A stretch of DNA of 48,465 nucleotides from contig CAYPYW010000014.1 of NCBI GenBank assembly GCA_964415365.1, forward strand, positions 1 through 48,465, written 5' to 3'. Position numbers and translations under genes: made by a program. Source of the DNA: Hydromicrobium sp964415365. Lineage in GTDB: Bacteria; Actinomycetota; Humimicrobiia; Humimicrobiales; Humimicrobiaceae. The notes beneath the pieces are model-generated. The model was given only the letters and a program-made list of their open reading frames with translations. It had not been told where the DNA came from and ran no database searches. This document shows, one piece after another, positions 42,952 through 48,465 of this stretch (the first letter of the stretch is position 1; every line of letters starts with the position of its first letter).

Positions 42952-45312
42952 ATGGGAGATATTAAAGAATCTAAAAGTAAAAAAAGTCAGAATGATTATT
43001 ACCTCGATAAGGAAATTAATTTATCCGAGAATGCTATAAAGGTTCTGTAAAGAAGATATCTAAAAAGAGATGAAGAGGGAATCCTTCTGGAAAAACCCAG
43101 GGATATGTTTATAAGGGTTGCCAGAAATATTGCTTCTGCAGAAAGGAATTATGGTAAGACGGAAGAAGAAATAGAGAAGATAGAAAAGCAGTTTTTTGGT
43201 ATTATGACAGACCTTGATTTCCTTCCAAATTCTCCGACTCTTATGAATGCCGGTAAAGAACTCCAACAACTGGCGGCCTGCTTTGTTCTTCCGGTAGGCG
43301 ATTCTATGAATGATATTTTTGAAGCGCTGAAGGAAACCGCACTTATCCAGAAATCCGGTGGAGGAGTAGGGTATTCGTTTTCTAATATAAGACCGAAAAA
43401 TGATGTTGTACTTTCTACAAAGGGAGTTTCAAGTGGCCCCATTTCTTTTATGACTGTTTTTAATGCGGCAACCGATACTATAAAGCAGGGTGGAACCAGG
43501 AGAGGTGCGAATATGGGGATACTGAGAGTGGATCATCCTGATATCCTGGATTTTATTACTTCAAAAGATAGCAATGAAAAATTGACTAATTTTAATATTT
43601 CTGTGGGAGTTACTGAAAAGTTTATGAAAGCTGTTGAGAATGATGATGAATATGAAATTATCAATCCCAGAACCAAAGAAGTGGTGGATAAGTATAAAGC
43701 AAAAGAAGTGTTTGATAAGATTGTTGAACATGCCTGGAAGAGCGGCGACCCCGGTATTGTATTTCTGGACAGATTGAACAGAGATAATCCAACTCCAAAC
43801 CTGGGGCAAATAGAAAGTACCAATCCATGCGGCGAGCAACCTCTGCTTCCCTATGAGGCATGTAATCTGGGATCCATAAATCTGGCGCATATGCTAAAAG
43901 AGGAAGAGGGTATAAAGAAAGTAGATTATGACAAATTAAGAGAAGTTACTCATATAACGGTAAGGTTTTTAGATGATGTTATTGATATGAGCAGGTACCC
44001 GCTTGAAAAAATAAATAAAATGGCTCATGGAAATAGAAAAATAGGTCTGGGAGTTATGGGATATGCTGATTTACTTATAGCCCTTGGTATTCCCTATGAT
44101 AGTGAGGAAGCGCTGGAGCTTGCTCAAAAAATTATGAGTTTCATTCAGGATGAATCTAAGAATGCATCAAAGGGGCTGGCGGAGGAAAGAGGTGTATTCC
44201 CGAACTTTAAGGGAAGTGTATATGACAGCCCTGATGGTTATGAGATTAGAAATGCCACCACCACTACTATTGCTCCTACCGGCACTCTGAGTATCATTGC
44301 CGATTGCTCAAGCGGAGTGGAACCATTATTTGCCATATCGTTTGTTAAAAATGTCATGGACAATGACAGGCTGGTGGAAGTTAATAAATATTTTAAAGAA
44401 CTGGCAGTTGGAGAAGGATTTTATAGCGAAGAACTGATGGAGAAAATAGCTGAAAAGGGCAATTTAAAAGATATTGATGAGGTTCCTTCAAGGTACAAGA
44501 GAATATTTGTTACGGCACATGAAATATCCCCAATATGGCATGTTAGGACTCAGGCTGCTTTTCAGAAGTTTGTGGATAATGCAGTTTCAAAAACAGTCAA
44601 TTTCCCCAATGATGCCACGGTCCAGGATGTAGAAAACGTGTATATGCTGGCTTATAGACTGGGTTGTAAGGGTATAACTATATTCAGGGATAAGAGCAGG
44701 GATGCCCAGGTGCTTCAGGTGGAGGGAAAAGAAAAGAGGGGGAAAGAGAAGTTAAAAGAAAGTGTTGACCTGAAAGAAGTAAAGGAAAGAGCAAAGAATT
44801 CTCCGGAAGTGGAAGAAAAAAGAGAGGAAAAGGTGGAAGGTGTGAAATTAAAGCCCAGGCCAAGACCGGAAGTTACTCACGGCATGACCAAGAAATATAA
44901 AATAGGAAATTGCGGTAAGCTTTATGTAACCGTAAATTCAGATGAAAATGGTATCTGTGAAGTATTTATAAATACCGGTGAAGAAGGCTGTACTGCCTTG
45001 ACTGAAGCTGTGGGTAGACTCATAAGTATTGCCATAAGGTCTGGTATTGATATCGAGTCGGTAAAGAGACAGGTAGAGGGGATAAGATGTATAACCTGTA
45101 TTGCTGATAAAGAAACTTATGTTCTTTCCTGCCCCGATGCTATGGGGAAAGCTATAGATTTTTATATGAATGGATCCAACAAGTTTGATTTAGGCATAAC
45201 CAGTGGCCCCAGGTCTGTTATGATATGCCCTGAGGAGGGTTGCGGAGGTATAATGGAGCCTGAGGGAGGCTGCTATGTCTGCAGAAACTGTGGCTATTCC
45301 AAATGTTCTTAA
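42952..45312 (+). CDS. nrdJ: Vitamin B12-dependent ribonucleotide reductase (class II), with in-frame stop at codon 33
   Basis: NrdJ reduces ribonucleotides to deoxyribonucleotides using adenosylcobalamin. Family-like sequence begins at ATG 42952, which has GGAGG upstream, but an in-frame TAA at 43048-43050 interrupts it (NAIKVL, stop, RRYLKRDEEG). Homologues usually have Glu here, so GAA to TAA is likely. Translation might restart at ATG 43105, giving 735 residues. The remainder is intact: CFVLPVGD, NPCGEQPLLPYEACNLGSINL with the catalytic cysteines, ATTTTIAPTGTLS, a TSCPD-like domain and a C-terminal zinc ribbon. A sequencing error, a mutation with restart, or readthrough are all possible. 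Confidence 0.88.
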
Positions 45313-45325
45313 TCTATTTGCTGGT
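45304..45325 (+). repeat. 22-bp near-identical repeat, copy 1 (edge of Phd-Doc module)
   Basis: This segment over the nrdJ and doc stop codons matches 46078-46099 at 20 of 22 bases (TGTTCTTAATCT then TTTGCTG). The two copies bracket the Phd-Doc genes. Confidence 0.6.
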
Positions 45326-45716
45326 TTTTCGAACCATCAGTTTTTTTATGTTTTAAAATCCATTTCGTTATTTGTTCAGAATCTATATTTCCATCAGCTA
45401 TTCCAGTTCCAAGCTTAATTAGTTCATGCTGAGCAAAGTTGAGTTTAATATCATTGAGTTCAAGAAAAACAAGCATGACAAAAAGACCTGTACGTTTATT
45501 TCCGTCAATAAAAGGGTGATTTCTTATAATGCCATAAGCCTGTCTGGCAGCTTTTTCTTCGGTAGTTTGGTAAAGATCTTTCCCTTCAAATGATGCATAG
45601 GCATGATAAATAGCAGATTCCAGAGCTGCCCTATCACGAACCCCAGTTGGACCACCAGTAGCACTACACATTAGATTGTGAAGATATAGCACTTGAGCAA
45701 TATCTAGTTTTTTCAT
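45309..45716 (-). CDS. doc: Doc-type Fic-domain toxin (death-on-curing)
   Basis: The 135-residue protein has the Fic/Doc motif HPFIDGNKRTG with His67. Doc toxins phosphorylate elongation factor EF-Tu and stop translation; Fic relatives attach AMP. Size, motif and the upstream Phd-like gene fit the Phd-Doc pair. Asp-Gly-Asn-Lys resembles both families, so the exact chemistry is open. The start overlaps the antitoxin stop by 4 bp, and the 3' end overlaps the convergent nrdJ end by 3 bp. Confidence 0.9.
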   Translation of the reverse strand: MKKLDIAQVLYLHNLMCSATGGPTGVRDRAALESAIYHAYASFEGKDLYQTTEEKAARQAYGIIRNHPFIDGNKRTGLFVMLVFLELNDIKLNFAQHELIKLGTGIADGNIDSEQITKWILKHKKTDGSKNQQID

Positions 45717-45955
45717 TTGGCCAGTTCCTTGAATGCCTCAAGATTGTCCTGTAAAATACGGCCAGCAATAGACTCCAGGTCTTCATTTACTGAAATTCCA
45801 AGTTGTTCGAATTTTTTAAAATCAATAATTATGTAGTGCGGATTATTATTTTTTAAAATTATAACTGAGCCTTTTTCGTCGACAGTTCTTGCAACCTTAG
45901 AAAAGTTCTGGTTAGCTTCTGTTAATGAAATTAAGTTTTTTGTATTTATTAACAT
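45713..45955 (-). CDS. phd: Phd/YefM-type antitoxin
   Basis: The 80-residue protein has the Phd/YefM DNA-binding fold: NLISLTEANQNFSKVARTVDEKGSVIILKNNNPHYIIIDFKKFEQL. A C-terminal tail would wrap the toxin. I start at ATG 45955 because GAGGTGA lies 5 bp before it; a frame from 45985 adds ten residues without support. It precedes doc with a 4-bp overlap and probably represses its own promoter. Confidence 0.9.
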   Translation of the reverse strand: MLINTKNLISLTEANQNFSKVARTVDEKGSVIILKNNNPHYIIIDFKKFEQLGISVNEDLESIAGRILQDNLEAFKELAK

Positions 45956-46077
45956 TAAAATCACCTCAAGTAAATTATAAATCAATATAGGATAAAAACA
46001 ACCTAATTATTTATTATGGAAAATTACCGTTGATAAAGAATATGTATTCTGATTTTGATTTATAGGAATTTGTTTCT

Positions 46078-46099
46078 TGTTCTTAATCTGTTTGCTGAT
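46078..46099 (+). repeat. 22-bp near-identical repeat, copy 2 (edge of Phd-Doc module)
   Basis: Matches 45304-45325 at 20 of 22 bases and covers the end of the macro-domain gene. As a result the Doc and macro proteins have similar C-terminal tails (NQQID and DQQTD). Confidence 0.6.
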
Positions 46100-46634
46100 C
46101 TTTTAAAATCTTCTCCAGAGATGATTTATATATATCATAATCACCTCCAGAGAATAGAACCATCCGCACAAGCTTGATTTCCGGATGCTCCCTCAAAAAA
46201 TCAGTGATGGTTTTAAGGGCGATCATTGAAGCTTCCTCTACCGGGTAACCGAAAATGCCGGTGCTTATTGATGGAAAAGAAATACTTTTAATATTCTTAC
46301 TGGAAGCCAGGAGCAAACTATTCTTATAACAATTTTTTAGATCCTCGGCATCATCCGCGCTGCCACTGTAAACAGGGCCAACTGTATGGATGACATATTT
46401 TGCTTTGAGATTATACCCCCTGGTTAATTTAGCTTCACCGGTATCGCAGCCTCCAAGTTTTTTACTTTCTTCCCATAACTGTGGTCCTGCTGCCTTATGG
46501 ATAGCACCGGATACGCCCCCTCCCGGCGATAGCCTTCTGTTTGCTGCGTTTGCTATTGCTTCAGTTTTCTCTTTGGTTATATCGCCGGTTATTAGTTCAA
46601 GAACCAAATTTCCAATTTTTTGCCTGGTTAACAT
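46083..46634 (-). CDS. Macro domain protein (ADP-ribose or O-acetyl-ADP-ribose hydrolase type)
   Basis: The 183-residue single-domain protein has the macro-domain hallmarks: GDITKEKTEAIANAAN, the glycine-rich GGGVSGAIHKAAG, and SISTGIFGYPVEEA for the diphosphate loop. These proteins bind ADP-ribose, and many remove it from proteins or deacetylate O-acetyl-ADP-ribose. It is similar in layout to YmdB/MacroD types. It lies upstream of phd-doc on the same strand and downstream of an ABC exporter. Confidence 0.93.
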   Translation of the reverse strand: MLTRQKIGNLVLELITGDITKEKTEAIANAANRRLSPGGGVSGAIHKAAGPQLWEESKKLGGCDTGEAKLTRGYNLKAKYVIHTVGPVYSGSADDAEDLKNCYKNSLLLASSKNIKSISFPSISTGIFGYPVEEASMIALKTITDFLREHPEIKLVRMVLFSGGDYDIYKSSLEKILKDQQTD

Positions 46635-46674
46635 ATACTATTTAAATTTCAATAAATGATTATAAATAAAATAA

Positions 46675-47418
46675 TTACTCCCATCTGAAAGTCTTTATAG
46701 ATATGGCTGCTCCCACTATCAACACGCCTATAATTACGGCTATGTTCAGCCAGTATTCAGACCAGCTACCACCCCGCCATAGACCTTTCATGAAAACAAC
46801 CACATGATACAGGGGTACGAATTTACTGATTTTAATTACTTTTTCAGAGAGATTTTCGATAGGAAAGACTGCTCCGGAGAAAAACATCATAAGAAAGGCA
46901 ATAACCATCCCGACTACCTGTGCGATTCGCGCGGTAGGCGCCATGCTTGCAATCATATATCCGAAAGAGAAAAAAGATAAAGCGCAAAGAGTGAAGGCTG
47001 CAAGGACACTAAGAATATTTCCCTCGAATTGTGCGTTATATATGAGTTTACCCGTAAGAAAAAGCAGTATCACGCCTGCAAGGGTCATTAAATAATAAAC
47101 AAAGATATTAGAGAAAAGATACACTGCTGGAGATAATGGTGTCGAATGAAATCTCCTCAAGACACCTTTTTCTCTATCTCCGGCAGTAGAAATGGGAACA
47201 CTCATAAGTCCTACGGTAACTATGACGAGTCCTACATAGGCGGGAAGCATTGAATCTACAAAGCCTATGCCGCCAAAGTAGGGGGTAGGTTCATTGCCCC
47301 AGATGAAACCAAAGATAACCAGTAACATAGGTGCATAAATCAGTGTAAAGAAAGCTGCCGTTGGCTCCCTTAAATATAATTTTATTTGGACTGCCGTTAA
47401 TCTTAAAAGAGACTTCAA
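46675..47418 (-). CDS. ABC-2 type exporter permease
   Basis: The 247-residue membrane protein has six hydrophobic segments and ABC-2 features: LRLTAVQIKLYLREPTAAFFTLIYAPMLL at the N-terminus, DREKGVLRRFHSTPLSPAVYLFSN after the second helix, and FPIENLSEKVIKISKFVPLYHVVVFMKGLW before the last. It is encoded 9 bp after its ATPase gene and forms an exporter with it. The substrate is unknown. Confidence 0.92.
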   Translation of the reverse strand: MKSLLRLTAVQIKLYLREPTAAFFTLIYAPMLLVIFGFIWGNEPTPYFGGIGFVDSMLPAYVGLVIVTVGLMSVPISTAGDREKGVLRRFHSTPLSPAVYLFSNIFVYYLMTLAGVILLFLTGKLIYNAQFEGNILSVLAAFTLCALSFFSFGYMIASMAPTARIAQVVGMVIAFLMMFFSGAVFPIENLSEKVIKISKFVPLYHVVVFMKGLWRGGSWSEYWLNIAVIIGVLIVGAAISIKTFRWE

Positions 47419-47427
47419 AAAAACTCC

Positions 47428-48345
47428 TTAGTTTCTTATTTCTTTTCCAGTCAGAGTCAGGAATACATCTTCCAGTGTTGCCTGTTCGGTTTTAAGATCA
47501 TGGAAATCAATATTATGATTGACTAGAAAATTGACTACGTCTTTTACCATTCTTTTATCATGACCGTGTATAATTATGCTGTTTCCTGATTTTTCATATT
47601 TACTTATGCTTTCAATATTATTTAAAGCGTGTAATTCAGGGCTGTCGGTTACACTGAATATGAGCCGTGTTTCCGAACTTACGTTCCTGATTAAATTCCG
47701 GGGAGTGTCCAGAGCAATTATTTTTCCGTGATCCATGATTGCCACCCTATCGCACAGTCTTTCTGCTTCTTCCATGAAGTGAGTTGTAAGAAATATAGTC
47801 TTTCCCTTTTCCCGGATGCCAGCTATGAGATCCCATGTTACTCTTCTTGCCTGCGGGTCAAGGCCCGTGGTTAATTCGTCAAGAAAAATAAGTTCCGGAT
47901 CGTTTAACAATGCCAGCGCAACAAAAAGCCTTTGTTTTTGTCCCCCTGAGAGCTTATCAAAATATGCCCCCTTTTTTTCTTCCAGGCCGAGATCTTTTAA
48001 AAGAGGTGCACTTTCAATGTTTTTACTGTAGAAAGAGGAGAAAAGAGATACTGCCTCCCATACTTTAAGTCTTGCGGGAAGCTGTGACTCCTGGAGTTGT
48101 ATGCCAATGAGATTCCTTAAAGTTCGCCCATTAGTGGTTGGATTTAAATCCAGCACTCTCAGATTGCCTGAGCCGGGTTTTCGCAATCCCTCTATACATT
48201 CTATCGCAGTGGTCTTTCCGGCGCCGTTAGGGCCGACCAGACCAAATATTTCTTCCTTATGAACTTCAAAAGAAATGTCATCTACTGCTTTTATCTTCCC
48301 GTAGGATTTGCGTAGGTTTTCTACCTGAACTACAGTTTCACTCAT
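47428..48345 (-). CDS. ABC exporter ATP-binding protein
   Basis: The 305-residue ATPase has Walker A GPNGAGKTT (about 39-47), the Q-loop at GIQLQESQLP, signature LSGGQKQR, Walker B LIFLDELTTGLDP and the switch His in TTHFMEEAERL. The C-terminal extension ends in LEDVFLTLTGKEI, the normal end of the ABC-2 drug/lipid exporter ATPases. It is the first gene of the minus-strand group. By contrast, the ATPase next to the permease at 29623 is truncated. Confidence 0.94.
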   Translation of the reverse strand: MSETVVQVENLRKSYGKIKAVDDISFEVHKEEIFGLVGPNGAGKTTAIECIEGLRKPGSGNLRVLDLNPTTNGRTLRNLIGIQLQESQLPARLKVWEAVSLFSSFYSKNIESAPLLKDLGLEEKKGAYFDKLSGGQKQRLFVALALLNDPELIFLDELTTGLDPQARRVTWDLIAGIREKGKTIFLTTHFMEEAERLCDRVAIMDHGKIIALDTPRNLIRNVSSETRLIFSVTDSPELHALNNIESISKYEKSGNSIIIHGHDKRMVKDVVNFLVNHNIDFHDLKTEQATLEDVFLTLTGKEIRN

Positions 48346-48465
48346 AAGTTAATGTCCATGAGTCTTTAGTATATAATTTTCTAAATTATAATGATATTTT
48401 TAGAATCAAGCAAGGAGGCGAATTGCTTTATTTAAAATCTATATGAAACGGTATCGTTGCTTCAT

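Noticed and set aside
48412..48465. Start of another plus-strand gene at the window end
   Set aside because: AAGGAGG at 48412-48418 is good, but TTG 48423 meets a stop after seven codons and ATG 48443 is too far; too little sequence to decide.
1..48465. tRNA, rRNA, CRISPR array, transposase or integrase genes
   Set aside because: I looked for their typical sequences and proteins and saw none; a covariance-model search could still find a small RNA.

Overview
The window begins inside the 3' end of dnaA and continues into dnaN, so it lies beside the chromosomal replication origin region. The DNA is AT-rich. Gene content suggests a free-living anaerobe: class II (B12-dependent) ribonucleotide reductase, corrinoid methyltransferases and many lipoproteins. 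Lineage is uncertain. A 31-residue bS22-like (AURKAIP1/COX24) peptide and a Rossmann/DUF2520 protein beside panBCD recall Actinomycetota, while MttB-type methyltransferases in an AT-rich genome also fit Atribacterota or low-GC deep actinobacterial groups. I do not assign a species.

Layout. (1) 1-5.8 kb: dnaA (partial), dnaN, then a pantothenate cluster (DUF2520 reductase, panB, panC, panD) and a lipoprotein. (2) 5.8-12.2 kb: corA, a solute-binding lipoprotein, an HtrA protease, an ECF-type sigma factor with small membrane proteins, and a purine-type NCS2 permease. (3) 12.35-24.97 kb: a 12.6-kb metabolic island flanked by a perfect 55-bp direct repeat. It holds a creatinase-like M24 protein, two MttB-family methyltransferases around a corrinoid protein, a PotABCD-like ABC importer, a GntR/FCD regulator, a sugar-isomerase-like cupin and an AAA-type ATPase. 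(4) 25-34.6 kb: alpha/beta hydrolase, GNAT and DUF2007 pair, HD hydrolase with a DUF2779 nuclease, an ABC-2 permease with a truncated ATPase remnant, a PAS-PAS-GGDEF-HD-GYP protein, a nitroreductase and a membrane protein. (5) 34.7-38.2 kb: a PadR-controlled envelope operon (DUF1700, DUF4097, GIN lipoprotein, two small membrane proteins). (6) 38.3-48.5 kb: SppA, a DUF4015 glycosidase-like protein, a DUF4380-like protein, a homocysteine methyltransferase overlapping the bS22-like gene, nrdJ with an in-frame stop near its start, a Phd-Doc module, a macro-domain protein and an ABC-2 exporter.

The most interesting unit is the island. Its genes describe uptake of a methylated (probably quaternary) amine and transfer of its methyl group to a corrinoid protein, without pyrrolysine. 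The two mttB genes share a perfectly identical 494-bp 3' part although their 5' two thirds have diverged, which points to recent gene conversion or recombination. The 55-bp repeat carries half of the upstream gene's terminator hairpin plus a promoter-like element, so the gene downstream of the island keeps a promoter.

Other points of note: the nrdJ promoter overlaps two NrdR-box-like sites 32 bp apart; the Phd-Doc module is bounded by a 22-bp near-identical repeat; the AAA-ATPase gene has a tandem operator-like repeat. No tRNA, rRNA, CRISPR array, transposase or integrase was recognised.
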